Positions 1 to 8,388 are shown, numbered from the stretch's first letter. The stretch: DNA of 64,000 nucleotides from Streptomyces sp. TLI_053 (GCF_900105395.1 NZ_LT629775.1:1736001-1800000); one strand, 5' to 3'. Notes: generated by a model not told the origin, from the letters alone. Numbers and translations: made by a program.

Positions 1-396
1 CCGGCCCTCGGCCTGCCCCCGGGCGACCTCGGCACTGCGCCTGCGCACCTCGGCGACCGCGAGCTCGTTGAAGGCGTCGCCGCGCTCCAGTCGCTGCCAG
101 GTGATGATCCGGGGCATCTCCGGGTGCTCGGCGTAGAGGTCGCCCAGCCCGGCCGCGAACCCGGGCAGGTCGTCGACGTCGAGCGGCACGCCGACCACGA
201 TCTGCTCGACCATCTCGTTCCAGACCGCGTCGAACAGCCCGGCCTTGTTCCCGAAGTAGTGGTAGATCTGCGCCTTGTTGCTCCGCGCGGCAGCGGCGAT
301 GCGGTCGACGCGCGCGCCGTTCAGCCCGTGCGCGGCGAACTCTGCCCGGCCGGCCGCGATGAGTCTCCGCTTGGTGGCTTCGGCGTCGCGCTCCAT
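1..396 (-). CDS. TetR family transcriptional regulator, 3' end cut by window edge
   Basis: The visible part (about 132 residues) starts at an ATG at 396 and runs off the left edge. Residues 1-60 form a classic TetR DNA-binding domain: the stretch RLIAAGRAEFAAHGLNGARV is followed by the recognition helix around SNKAQIYHYFGNKAGLFDAV. The remainder is the start of the ligand-binding C-terminal domain. The gene is transcribed away from the LuxR-type gene at 519 and shares a 122-bp upstream region with it. That region contains two copies of one operator-like sequence, as expected for a repressor controlling itself and its divergent neighbour. The ligand cannot be deduced. The family call is secure; the total length is unknown. 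Confidence 0.9.
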   Translation of the reverse strand, partial: MERDAEATKRRLIAAGRAEFAAHGLNGARVDRIAAAARSNKAQIYHYFGNKAGLFDAVWNEMVEQIVVGVPLDVDDLPGFAAGLGDLYAEHPEMPRIITWQRLERGDAFNELAVAEVRRRSAEVARGQAEGR

Positions 397-409
397 GCAC
401 CCTGCTCCT

Positions 410-427
410 AACTAACCGTTTACTTGA
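410..427. promoter_or_regulatory. Operator-like site 1 between tetR and luxR
   Basis: AACTAACCGTTTACTTGA matches site 2 (455-472) at 15 of 18 positions and lies 14 bp upstream of the tetR start. It is a degenerate version of the better palindrome at 453-472. Two copies 45 bp apart, next to a TetR gene, suggest autoregulation. Binding is inferred from position and symmetry only. Confidence 0.5.
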
Positions 428-452
428 CAGGCTCACCAGGACCACAGTGTAA

Positions 453-472
453 TCAACTAACCGTCCAGTTGA
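453..472. promoter_or_regulatory. Operator-like palindrome, site 2 between tetR and luxR
   Basis: The site has arms TCAACT and AGTTGA around an 8-bp centre containing ACCGT. The arms are perfect 6-bp inverted repeats. The site lies about 46 bp upstream of the GTG start at 519. Together with site 1 it probably lets the TetR protein control both divergent promoters. Confidence 0.55.
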
Positions 473-518
473 ATACGGCCGCAGTCGCGCGCCTTCGGGG
501 CAGGGGAGGGAACCGGGC

Positions 519-3410
519 GTGGAACCGGGCACGGTGATGGTCGGCCGGGACGACGAGCGGGCGCGGCTGTCCGCGTTCGTCCGGGCCCCCGACGGACAGA
601 CGCTGCTCCTCAGGGGCGAGGCGGGCGTCGGCAAGAGCACCCTGCTCGACCTGGCGGCGCGGCTCGCGGCCGAGGACGGGCACCTGGTCGTCCGCGCCAC
701 CGGGGTCGAGGCGGAGAGCGGGCTCCCGCACGCCGGGCTGCACCAGCTGCTCTACCCGCTGCTCCCGGAGGCCGACCACCACTCGACCGCCCGCACCGGG
801 CAGCACCCCGAGGCCCCCCGGCTGGGCGCCACCGCCCGCGCCGCCCTCGACACGGCCTTCGGCCGGTCCGACGGTCCGCCGGTGCCGGTCATGGCGCTCG
901 GCATCGCCGTGCTCGAGCTGCTCTCCTGGACGGCGGCGAAGGGCCGCCCGCTGCTGCTCGTCCTCGACGACGGCCAGTGGCTGGACGGGGCCAGCGCCGA
1001 GGTGTGCGGATTCGTCGGCCGCCGGCTGGCCGGCCGCCCCGGCGTCAAGCTCCTGGTCGCCGTCCGGGCCGACACCGCCTCCCCCTTCGACACCGCGGCA
1101 CTGCCGGAGGTGCCGGTCGGCGCCCTCGCCGACGCCGACGCCACCCGCCTGCTGGACCTGCACCACCCGCAGCTCGGCCGGCAGGTCCGCGGGCTCGTCC
1201 TGGAGCAGGCCGGCGGCAACCCGCTCGCCCTGCTCGAGCTGCCCGCCCACCTCGCCGCCGGCCCCGGCGACCGGGCCGGCCAGGACCTCCTGGGCCTGCA
1301 CGGCGTCCCGCTCCCCCGGCGGATCCAGGAGATCTACGCCGCCCGCCTCGCCCGCCTCGGCGACACCGTCCGCGCGGAACTGCTCCGGGGCGCCCTGGAC
1401 GGAGCGGCGGCCCGGCCCGGCGACGGCCCGGCGCCGATCGCCCGCTACCGCATGCGCGAGGTCGACGAAGCCGTGGCCTGCGGCCTGTTGGTCGTCGAAC
1501 CAATGACCGGCGAGCCCGCGTTCCGGCACCCGCTGGTGCGGTCGAGCGTCGTCCAGCTCGCCTCACCCGACCAGCGCCGCTCCGCCCACCGGGTCCTGGC
1601 GCAGCTGCACCGGGAGTACCCCGAACGGCGCGCCATCCACCTGGCGGCCGCCACCGTCGACCCCGAGGAGGGCGTGGCCGCCGACCTGGAGGCCGCCGCC
1701 CGGTCGGCCACCAGGCGCGGCGGCGCGCGGATGGCCGTCTCCTGGCTGACCCGCGCCGCGGAACTGAGCGAGACCCGGGTCGACCGCTCCAGGCGGCTCG
1801 GCGAGGCCGCGTACGTCGCCGGGCAGGCGGACCACCTCGGCCGGGCACGCAGCCTCGCGCTGGCCGCCGCCGCGCCCGGCACGGACGGGAGCCCCGCCGC
1901 CGTCCTCGCCGAGTGCTACCTGGCGCTGTACCGGGACGGCGAGGTGAGGGCCACCCACCGCCGGATCGTCGCCGCCGTCGAGCGGCTCCGGGACTCCCCC
2001 GACCGCGGCCGCCGCCCCGGCCACAGCACCGACCCCGGCACCGACCCCGGCGCCGGCGGCCCCCGTCCCGGCCCCGACCGCCCCGACGAGGTGCTCGACC
2101 GGCTCGTCAGCCTCCTGCTCGCCGTCAGCCAGTACGCGGGAGACCGCGCCACCTGGCGGCGCACCCACGAGGTCCTCACCACCCTCGGCGAGCGCGCCTC
2201 CGAACGCGCGTGGATGTACGGCAGCACCTGGAGCGACGTCGTCCGGCACGGCTCCGGCTGGTCCCGGCGGGTGGAGCGGGCCTCGGCCGACCTGGAGGAC
2301 CAGGACCCCTGGGACGTCACCCGCCTCGCCGTGTCGGCCTACCACCTCGACGTCCTGAGCCCGCTGCGCCCCTACCTGGACCGCGTGGTCGACCGCGAAC
2401 TCGACACCGGCGCCATGTCCAGCGGCATCGTCATGCTGCACCTGGTCCTGCTCGACCAACTGGCGCTCGGCCAGTGGGACGCCGCCGAACGCACCGGACA
2501 CCGCGCCCTCGCCCTGGCCACCGAACGCGGCCACGGCCTGTTCGCCCACCAGACCCGGGCCTACCTCGCCCAACTCGCCGCCGTGCGCGGCCGGACGGCG
2601 GAGGCCCGCGAGCTGCAGACCGCCGTCGACGCCTGGGCCCGCCCGCGCGGCGTCGGATTCCTGACCCAGATCGCCGACGCCGTCGGCGCCACCACCGCGC
2701 TCAGCGCCGGCGACTACGAGACCGCGTTCCTCCACGCCATCGGCATCACGTCGCCGGGAGCGTTCCGGCCCTACGCCTACCAGGCCTCGCGGACCCTGCT
2801 CGACCTCGTCGAGGCCGCCCTGCACACCGGCCGCGCCGGGCAGGCCCGGGCCCACGCGCTGGCCGCGCGGGACGCGGGCCTGCCCGACCTGTCCCCCCGA
2901 CTGGCCCTGATCACCCACGGCGCCCTGGCCATGACCGCCGAGGACGACACCGAGGCCGCGGCCCACTACGCCCGGGCGCAGTCCCACCCGGCCGCCGAGC
3001 GCTTCCCGTTCGAGCTGGCCCGGATCCGGCTCGCCCACGGCATCGCCGTCCGCCGCCTGCACGGCGCCGCGGCCGCCCGCCTCCCGCTCACCCAGGCCGC
3101 CAACGCCTTCGACCGCCTCGACGCCCCCGCCTGGGCCGCCCGCGCCCACGCCGAACTCCGGGCCGCCGGCGTCGCACCCCACTCCCCCGCCCCCGCCCCG
3201 CTGCCGCTGACCTGGCAGGAACGCCGCGTCGCCGAACTCGCCGCCGGAGGCCTGACCAACAAGGAGATCGGCGAACAGATGCGCCTCTCCCCCCGCACCG
3301 TCAGCGCCCACCTCTACCGCGCCTTCCCCAAGCTGGGCATCACCACCCGCGCCGCCCTCCGCGACGCCCTCACCCGCATCTCCGAACCGGCCCCGGCGCC
3401 GTCTCCCTGA
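519..3410 (+). CDS. Large ATP-binding LuxR family (LAL/MalT-like) transcriptional regulator
   Basis: A 963-residue protein starting at GTG 519, with a purine-rich ribosome site at about 504-510. Residues 5-60 carry a P-loop (GEAGVGKST) of an AAA/STAND-type ATPase domain. A Walker B-like LLLVLDDGQWLD follows near residue 150. The middle is TPR-like helical repeat sequence. The last ~65 residues are a LuxR helix-turn-helix (LTNKEIGEQMRLSPRTVSAH). Length and order match actinobacterial LAL regulators, which often control secondary metabolism or sugar pathways. It is divergent from the tetR gene and probably under its control. Residues ~500-525 form a low-complexity Pro/Gly/Asp linker. The target genes are not evident from the window. 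Confidence 0.9.
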   Translation: MEPGTVMVGRDDERARLSAFVRAPDGQTLLLRGEAGVGKSTLLDLAARLAAEDGHLVVRATGVEAESGLPHAGLHQLLYPLLPEADHHSTARTGQHPEAPRLGATARAALDTAFGRSDGPPVPVMALGIAVLELLSWTAAKGRPLLLVLDDGQWLDGASAEVCGFVGRRLAGRPGVKLLVAVRADTASPFDTAALPEVPVGALADADATRLLDLHHPQLGRQVRGLVLEQAGGNPLALLELPAHLAAGPGDRAGQDLLGLHGVPLPRRIQEIYAARLARLGDTVRAELLRGALDGAAARPGDGPAPIARYRMREVDEAVACGLLVVEPMTGEPAFRHPLVRSSVVQLASPDQRRSAHRVLAQLHREYPERRAIHLAAATVDPEEGVAADLEAAARSATRRGGARMAVSWLTRAAELSETRVDRSRRLGEAAYVAGQADHLGRARSLALAAAAPGTDGSPAAVLAECYLALYRDGEVRATHRRIVAAVERLRDSPDRGRRPGHSTDPGTDPGAGGPRPGPDRPDEVLDRLVSLLLAVSQYAGDRATWRRTHEVLTTLGERASERAWMYGSTWSDVVRHGSGWSRRVERASADLEDQDPWDVTRLAVSAYHLDVLSPLRPYLDRVVDRELDTGAMSSGIVMLHLVLLDQLALGQWDAAERTGHRALALATERGHGLFAHQTRAYLAQLAAVRGRTAEARELQTAVDAWARPRGVGFLTQIADAVGATTALSAGDYETAFLHAIGITSPGAFRPYAYQASRTLLDLVEAALHTGRAGQARAHALAARDAGLPDLSPRLALITHGALAMTAEDDTEAAAHYARAQSHPAAERFPFELARIRLAHGIAVRRLHGAAAARLPLTQAANAFDRLDAPAWAARAHAELRAAGVAPHSPAPAPLPLTWQERRVAELAAGGLTNKEIGEQMRLSPRTVSAHLYRAFPKLGITTRAALRDALTRISEPAPAPSP

Positions 3411-3434
3411 GGACAGCGGCGGCCGTCGGCCCGT

Positions 3435-3620
3435 TCAGCCGAGTTCCTCGGCGAGGCCGACGACGATGCCCTCAGGGCCGCGGACGTAGCAGAGCCGGTA
3501 GACGTTCTCGTACTGGACGATCTCGCCGACGAGTTCGCCGCCGCGGGTGCGCAGGCGGGTGACGACGTCCTCGATGTCGTCGACGGCGACGAGGACGTCG
3601 TCCATGCGCCGGATCGCCAT
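3435..3620 (-). pseudogene. VOC/glyoxalase-fold protein reduced to a single module (in-frame internal deletion)
   Basis: The ATG at 3620 has a good ribosome site (AGGAGG) just upstream, and the frame stays open for 61 residues. Members of this vicinal-oxygen-chelate family normally have about 120-140 residues and two beta-alpha-beta modules. Here the usual N-terminal opening MAIRRMDDV runs directly into the C-terminal module (VDDIEDVVTRLRTRGGELVG then YRLCYVRGPEGIVV). About 70 central residues are therefore missing, with the junction at a VDD motif present in both modules of the family. A VOC dimer module needs both halves to form the metal site, so this is probably a remnant. A functional single-module homodimer cannot be excluded. 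It is convergent with the LuxR gene. Confidence 0.65.
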
Positions 3621-3820
3621 GCGGGGGCCTCCTGGGTCCGGTGAGGTGCAGCCTCCGGCCACGGTAGCCGCCGGGCGGCCGTGACCCCGGTCCGGCCACC
3701 CGTTCGGATGCACCGCGCGCCCGGCCGGGGGCGCGGAAGTCCGGGGCAGACCCGAGGCTGGAGTGGGCTCCGGCCCCCACGGTTCCCGTCACGGCTCGAC
3801 ACCGACGCAGGAGGACATAC

Positions 3821-4507
3821 ATGACGACCAAGGCCAGCATCGTCTTCGCCCACGGACTCTGGGCCGACGGCTCGTGCTTCAACAAGCTCGTCCCCGCCCT
3901 CCAGGCCGAGGGCCACACGGTGTCGTGCTCGCAGCACGGCCTCGACTCGCTGGCGGGCGACGTCGCGTGCGTCACCCGCTCCATCGACCACGTACCGGGC
4001 CCGGTGGTGCTGGTGGGGCACTCCTACGGCGGCACCCTGATCACCAAGGCCGGCGTCCACGACCGCGTCGGCGCGCTGGTCTACATCGCCGCGCTCGCCC
4101 CCGACGAGGACGAGACCTCGCAGGACCAGCAGAACAAGTTCGACGCCACACCCGTGTTCGGGAAGCTCGACATCAGCCAGGGCCGCATCTGGCTCACCGA
4201 GGCCGGCGTCCCCGACTTCTGCGGCGACCTGCCGGAGGAGGAGCAGAAGCTCGTCCTGGCGACGGGCGCCGTGCCCGTCCCGGACCTGTTCGGCCAGCAG
4301 GTCCCCGGTACCGCCTGGCGCACGAAGCCCAGCTGGTACATCGTCGCCAACAACGACCGCACCGTGAACCCGGACCTGGAGCGGGCGGCCGCCGAACGCA
4401 TGGGCGCGAAGACCTACGCCGTCGACAGCAGCCACGTGCCCATGCTGTCCCACCCGGACTTCGTGCTCGACGTCATCCGCGACGCGGCCCGGAGCCTCGC
4501 GGCGTAG
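3821..4507 (+). CDS. Alpha/beta hydrolase (EstC-like esterase family)
   Basis: A 228-residue cytosolic protein from ATG 3821, preceded by GGAGGA. The first strand and oxyanion region IVFAHGLWADGS are followed by the nucleophile elbow GHSYGG with Ser at about residue 68. The acid is probably the Asp of NNDRTV, and the base is the His of SSHVPM near the C-terminus. No signal peptide is seen. The family includes small aryl esterases and hydrolases of unknown substrate that are common in Streptomyces. A second, shorter-spaced relative lies at 15386-16108. No operon partner is apparent: the flanking genes are on the other strand. Confidence 0.88.
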   Translation: MTTKASIVFAHGLWADGSCFNKLVPALQAEGHTVSCSQHGLDSLAGDVACVTRSIDHVPGPVVLVGHSYGGTLITKAGVHDRVGALVYIAALAPDEDETSQDQQNKFDATPVFGKLDISQGRIWLTEAGVPDFCGDLPEEEQKLVLATGAVPVPDLFGQQVPGTAWRTKPSWYIVANNDRTVNPDLERAAAERMGAKTYAVDSSHVPMLSHPDFVLDVIRDAARSLAA

Positions 4508-4669
4508 GCGACGTGCCGAGCCCGGCGGCGCAGCACCCCGCCGCCCGGCCGGCGCGAGTCAGCCCGCCCGGACCCGGCGCTCCGGCCGACCCGCCCCCGG
4601 TCATGACGCCCCGCCGATCCGGCCGTCCCCGCCATGAGGCTGTCGGGCGGCGGCCGGTGGGCCCCGGGG

Positions 4670-5125
4670 TCAGTCGCGGTCGGGGGTGAACGGCCCCTCG
4701 TCGAGGAAGCGGCGCAGCAGGCGCGCGAAGGTCCGGGCGTCCTCCGGCGGCCAGCCCGCGAGGGAGGTCTCGATGTCGGCGGCCAGTCGGCGGCGGGTCA
4801 CCGCGACGACGTCGTGGCCGCCGTCGGTGAGCGCCAGCAGGGTCGCGCGGCGGTCCGCCGGGTCGGGGCGGCGTTCCAGCAGGCCGGTCCGCTCCAGGCG
4901 GTCGGCGCGGCGGGTGACGGTGGTGCGGTCGAGGCCGATCTCGCGGCCGAGGTCGGCGGCGCTGAGGGGGCCGGTGCGGGCGAGGCCGCTGAGGACCGGG
5001 TAGGTGAGGTCGTCGACCTCCTCGCCGAGTCCCTCGGTCAGCCGGGCGTGGAGGTCGGTGCGGGTGCTGCGCCGGAGGAGCAGCCCGAGGGCCTCGGCGA
5101 TGTCCTGTCCTGTCGTATCGGTCAC
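4670..5125 (-). CDS. MarR family transcriptional regulator
   Basis: A 151-residue winged-helix protein. The DNA-binding core is SAADLGREIGLDRTTVTRRA, followed by the wing DPADRRATLLALTDGG, typical of MarR regulators, which dimerise and release DNA on binding small phenolic or oxidant ligands. The GTG start at 5125 lies only six bases after a TAATCT -10-like hexamer (5132-5137, minus strand) with no Shine-Dalgarno sequence, so the mRNA is probably leaderless. A perfect palindrome (5137-5155) touches that -10, and a second copy (5174-5192) sits toward the divergent gene at 5240. This suggests autorepression and joint control of the NTF2-like gene. Confidence 0.9.
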   Translation of the reverse strand: MTDTTGQDIAEALGLLLRRSTRTDLHARLTEGLGEEVDDLTYPVLSGLARTGPLSAADLGREIGLDRTTVTRRADRLERTGLLERRPDPADRRATLLALTDGGHDVVAVTRRRLAADIETSLAGWPPEDARTFARLLRRFLDEGPFTPDRD

Positions 5126-5136
5126 CCCCGAAGATT

Positions 5137-5155
5137 AGCGTGCGCGAAGCACGCT
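5137..5155. promoter_or_regulatory. MarR-type operator 1
   Basis: A perfect inverted repeat with arms AGCGTGC and GCACGCT around GCGAA. It abuts the predicted -10 of the MarR gene. The same GCGTGC-N5-GCACGC core recurs 37 bp away. Two identical cores in a divergent marR intergenic region make operator function likely. Confidence 0.7.
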
Positions 5156-5173
5156 TCTCCTGCTACAGTCATA

Positions 5174-5192
5174 AGCGTGCTCAAGGCACGCA
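5174..5192. promoter_or_regulatory. MarR-type operator 2
   Basis: The core GCGTGC-TCAAG-GCACGC has perfect 6-bp arms and lies 48 bp upstream of the ATG at 5240. It would overlap the promoter of the NTF2-like gene; a TACAGT -10-like hexamer is at 5164-5169. Confidence 0.65.
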
Positions 5193-5239
5193 TTTTATCG
5201 GGGGTCGCAAGGCCGCCCGTCACCCCACCGGAGGACCTC

Positions 5240-5653
5240 ATGAACGCCACCGCCGCCGCCACCACCCGCACCGACATCCGCACCGCGCTCACCGACCTCC
5301 TCCTCACCCCGGGCCTCGACCTCGACGAGGCCGCCGACCGCCACTTCGCCCCCGACTACCGCCAGCGCACCGACGGCAGCTGGGCGGACCGCACCGAGTT
5401 CCTCGCCCACATCGCCCACCTGCGCACGGTCGTCGCCGGCGGATCGGTCGAGGTGCACGACGAGCTCGCCGACGGCGACCGCTACGCCGACCGGCACACC
5501 ATGGAGGTCGTCAAGACCGACGGCTCCACCGTCCGGATGGAGGTCTACCTCTTCGGCGAGTTCGCCCCCGACGGCCGCTTCCTCCGGATCGAGGAGACCA
5601 CCCTCATGCTGGCGGGCAGCGACGCCGACCGGAACCTCGGCAGCGCCCGCTGA
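5240..5653 (+). CDS. SnoaL/NTF2-like fold protein, probable MarR target
   Basis: A 137-residue protein from ATG 5240, preceded by GGAGGA. The pattern resembles SnoaL-like NTF2 folds: an N-terminal helix pair, then FAPDYRQRTDGSW, a helix with EFLAHIAHLR, and an antiparallel sheet with DRHTMEVVKTDG and VYLFGEF. This fold is a cone-shaped pocket used by small cyclases, isomerases or ligand binders. No catalytic residue can be assigned. It is the divergent partner of the MarR gene and shares its operator pair, so it is probably induced when the MarR ligand is present. The substrate is unknown. Confidence 0.75.
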   Translation: MNATAAATTRTDIRTALTDLLLTPGLDLDEAADRHFAPDYRQRTDGSWADRTEFLAHIAHLRTVVAGGSVEVHDELADGDRYADRHTMEVVKTDGSTVRMEVYLFGEFAPDGRFLRIEETTLMLAGSDADRNLGSAR

Positions 5654-5723
5654 ACCCCCGCCCGCCGAACCCCGACGGACGACCCCCCCGCCCGCCGGAC
5701 CCCGCCGGACGACCGGCGCCGCG

Positions 5724-6881
5724 TCAGCGCCCCCGATCCGCCGGAGGTCCGGACGGCTCGGAGGCCGCCGCTCCCGGCGCCGGTCCCCGCCGGTCGGCGT
5801 AGACCGCCCAGAGCACCGAGACCAGCGGCACCGCGACCACGGCACCGATCACCCCGGCCGCGATGCTGCCCGCGAGCACCGCGACGGCGACCACCACCGG
5901 GTGCAGGCTGACCGCCCTGCTCATCACCAGCGGGTGCAGCAGATGGCCCTCGATCTGGCCGATCACCACGATCAGCAGCAGCACGACGATCGCGATCACC
6001 GGTCCCCGGGCGGCCAGCGCCACCACCGAGGCGACCAGCATCGCGATCGGCGAACCGATCAGCGGCACGAAGGAGGCGAGGAACTCCAGCACCGTCAACG
6101 GCACGGCCAGCGGCACGCCGAGGAAGTAGAGCGCGATGCCGACCATCACCGCGTTGGTCGCGGCGACGACGAAGATGCCCCGGGTGTAACCGGCGAAGGT
6201 CCGCCAGGCCACCCGGCCGCCCCGGTCGAGGTGCTCCCCGGCCGCGGCCGGGAACTGGGCGGCGGTCCAGCGCCACATCCGTCCCCCGGAGTGCAGGAAG
6301 AACACCGACATGAACACCGCGAGCGCGGCGCCGCTCCCCAGCTCGACCAGCCGCCGGCCACCGCTGACGGCTGTGCTGATCAGCGTCGAGCGGTGTGCGG
6401 AGACGAAGTCGGCGACCTTCCGCTGCAGGTCGTCGAAGGTCGAGGGCTCCAGGCGGAACGGCGCCCCCTCCAGCGCCTTCTCCAGGCGGTCCAGTCCGCC
6501 CTCGAACTCCCGGTTCAGGCGGTCCAGGTCGTTCGCCACGATCTCGCCGACCAGCGCGAGCAGGCCGGCCGGCACCAGGATCGCGACGGCCAGACCGATC
6601 AGCACCGCGAACGGGCGGGGGACGACCCGGCCGGCCAGATCCACCAGCGGCCGGACCACCGAGGTGATCACCAGCGCGAGGAAGGCGGCCAGCGTGATCA
6701 GGTGGAACCGCCCCAGCACCGTCAGCACCAGGTACCCGGCCACCGCGACGGCGAGCAGCCGCCACGCGTAGTCGGAGAGCCGGCGCAGCACGGGGCCCGC
6801 GCCGGTGGCGGCCGGAACCGGGCCCGGGGAGCCCGGGCGGCGGGGGTCCCGGCGGCGGGGGCCGGGCCGCCTCAGCGGCAT
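5724..6881 (-). CDS. AI-2E family (PerM-like) transporter
   Basis: A 385-residue membrane protein from the ATG at 6881. Two helices near the N-terminus (LLAVAVAGYLVLTV and AAFLALVITSV) precede RPLVD. A soluble, coiled central segment (about 110-180) contains DLDRLNREFEGGLDRLEKAL. The C-terminal half has four to five more helices including the conserved GIFVVAATNAVMVG, FLASFVPLIGSPIAM and GQIEGHLLHPLVM. The last motif is the family hallmark. Members are proposed exporters or proton-linked transporters; the name AI-2E does not prove autoinducer-2 transport. It appears monocistronic. Confidence 0.88.
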   Translation of the reverse strand: MPLRRPGPRRRDPRRPGSPGPVPAATGAGPVLRRLSDYAWRLLAVAVAGYLVLTVLGRFHLITLAAFLALVITSVVRPLVDLAGRVVPRPFAVLIGLAVAILVPAGLLALVGEIVANDLDRLNREFEGGLDRLEKALEGAPFRLEPSTFDDLQRKVADFVSAHRSTLISTAVSGGRRLVELGSGAALAVFMSVFFLHSGGRMWRWTAAQFPAAAGEHLDRGGRVAWRTFAGYTRGIFVVAATNAVMVGIALYFLGVPLAVPLTVLEFLASFVPLIGSPIAMLVASVVALAARGPVIAIVVLLLIVVIGQIEGHLLHPLVMSRAVSLHPVVVAVAVLAGSIAAGVIGAVVAVPLVSVLWAVYADRRGPAPGAAASEPSGPPADRGR

Positions 6882-7088
6882 GCCGCACCGCCGCCCGGCG
6901 CGGGGCGCCGTCCGGGGAGTCCTCCGGTACTGCTGGGGTGCGAGAGCGGCATGAACCCTGGATAGCGGGTGGAGCGGCCCGCGGGGTGTTCCCGCGCCGA
7001 CGGGCACCCGCCCGGCCGATCCGGCGGGCCCGGCGATCCCGTCCGGCCCGTGCGGCACCCTCCGGCGGTTGCGGCCCGGTCCGGCTCC

Positions 7089-7116
7089 TTGCGGGCCCCT
7101 CCGGCTCCGGTAGCGT
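7089..7116 (+). promoter_or_regulatory. Candidate promoter for a leaderless transcript
   Basis: TTGCGG (7089-7094), a 16-bp spacer and TAGCGT (7111-7116) are followed after six bases by the ATG at 7123. No Shine-Dalgarno sequence is present. This geometry is typical of actinobacterial leaderless mRNAs. Confidence 0.5.
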
Positions 7117-7122
7117 GGCGCC

Positions 7123-7860
7123 ATGATCACCGGTCGTTCCCTGGCCACCCGTCTGAGCGCACTGGCGGCCCGCGTCCCGTTCGACCTCGCCGTACTTCCC
7201 GGCCTCGACGCCACCGCGGCCCCCGGCCCCGACACCACCGCGCTCCCCGCGCCGGTGCCGCCCGCCGAGCGTGAAGTCCTGCGCCACCTGGGCGGCTTCT
7301 CCGTACCGCCGGTGGAGGTCCGCCTGACCGGCCACCCGCGGCAGCGGAGCAACCCCGCGCTGCCCGACCTGCGGCAGGTGGTGGCGGACGACGGCGGTGG
7401 CGGGCTCACCTGGGTCGACATCGCGCCGGACGGGACCTGGGGCCAGGTGCTGATGCAGTACCGGGAGGGCGGTCTGTACGTCCAGGCCCCCTCGCTCGCC
7501 GTCTGGCTGGACCGGCTGGTCACCACCGCCGAGGACCTCGTCGACGAGATCGGCTTCGAGGACGGCGTCCAGCCCTACGCGGACGAGTTCTGGGACGCCC
7601 TCCACCCCGACGGCCCCTCGCTCCCCCTCCACCCCGCACCCTCACTGCGCACCGACGCCACCGACGCCGCCGACCCGACCCTCGCCGCCCTGGCCCGGCA
7701 CGTCCCCGACAACGCCCTCGTCGCCGATCTCCGCGACGCCGCCCCGGGCAGCCACGCCCGCTTCGACCGCGCCTGCGGCCCGCACCGGCTCCTCCGCGCG
7801 GCCGACGCCCCGGTGTTCGCCGCCGTCCCCTGGGACTGGCAGCACGACCGGCCCCGGTGA
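7123..7860 (+). CDS. Hypothetical protein, possibly SMI1/KNR4 (SUKH)-like
   Basis: A 245-residue, acidic, soluble protein whose family I do not firmly recognise. It begins MITGRSLATRLSALAARVPF. Later come a predicted beta-rich segment (TWVDIAPDGTWGQVLMQYR) and LAVWLDRLVTTAEDLVDEIG. That order loosely resembles SUKH-type cargo-binding or immunity proteins, where a scaffold strand is followed by an effector helix, but no diagnostic motif is visible. The C-terminal third (from about 175) is Ala/Asp-rich and may be a separate helical part. It starts from a probable leaderless promoter and stands alone between genes of unrelated function. Confidence 0.7.
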   Translation: MITGRSLATRLSALAARVPFDLAVLPGLDATAAPGPDTTALPAPVPPAEREVLRHLGGFSVPPVEVRLTGHPRQRSNPALPDLRQVVADDGGGGLTWVDIAPDGTWGQVLMQYREGGLYVQAPSLAVWLDRLVTTAEDLVDEIGFEDGVQPYADEFWDALHPDGPSLPLHPAPSLRTDATDAADPTLAALARHVPDNALVADLRDAAPGSHARFDRACGPHRLLRAADAPVFAAVPWDWQHDRPR

Positions 7861-7943
7861 ACAACTCCGAACGCCCGTACCCCCCGCAACACCCCGACTA
7901 GGCTTGCCCGGACAGGACAGTGTTCGAACAAGGGGGGACCACC

Positions 7944-8309
7944 GTGCCGTACGCGATCGGTGCCAAGGTGAAGCTGACCAGGGACGTTCCGGTCACCGCC
8001 GACGGCAGGGCCGCCGGGATCGGCTCCCCCGGCCCGCTCTCCCTCGCCACCGGCCTGACCGGCACCGTCACCGGCGCCGCCCAGGGCTCCGGCGGTGCCG
8101 CCGACGCCCTCCGCGCGAGCTTCGACGAACAACTCCGCGGCGCCCGCCTGGACAGCTTCGCGGCCGGCCTGGTCGACGACCTGCGCCAACGCGTCGTCGC
8201 CGCCGGAGCACCTACTACCGGCACCGGCACCCGGACCGACTACCGGGTGCGCTTCGACAACGGCTTCGTCCTCGACGGACTCGACGAATCCGCCCTGGCC
8301 CCGGCCTGA
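7944..8309 (+). CDS. Hypothetical protein, 121 residues
   Basis: The GTG at 7944 is chosen because AGGGGGG at 7931-7937 gives a normal spacing; an upstream in-frame GTG at 7920 has none. The N-terminus IGAKVKLTRDVPV, the central GLTGTVTGA and the C-terminal DYRVRFDNGFVLDGLDESAL look like a small beta-barrel (SH3- or tudor-like) with an inserted helical, Ala/Gly-rich segment (about 45-90). I do not recognise a family. A TAGGCT -10-like box lies at 7899-7904. It is convergent with the lectin gene at 8462. Confidence 0.65.
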   Translation: MPYAIGAKVKLTRDVPVTADGRAAGIGSPGPLSLATGLTGTVTGAAQGSGGAADALRASFDEQLRGARLDSFAAGLVDDLRQRVVAAGAPTTGTGTRTDYRVRFDNGFVLDGLDESALAPA

Positions 8310-8310
8310 T

Positions 8311-8388
8311 CCCGGCCCGCCACCCGGCCGTTGCACCCCGGCCCGCCACCCGGCCGCCGCGTCCCGGCCCGCCACCGACCCGCGACAG
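8311..8388. repeat. Three 26-bp direct repeats in a convergent intergenic region
   Basis: The core CCCGGCCCGCCACCCGGCCG begins at 8311 and 8337, with a third, partly diverged copy at 8363. The period is 26 bp. The array lies just after the stop codon at 8309. It may act as a structured transcription end or be simple slippage; no protein is encoded convincingly. Confidence 0.55.

Noticed and set aside
8311..8388. Extension of the 121-residue protein through the 26-bp repeats
   Set aside because: Its frame has a TGA at 8307-8309; the repeat translates only in other frames without a start.
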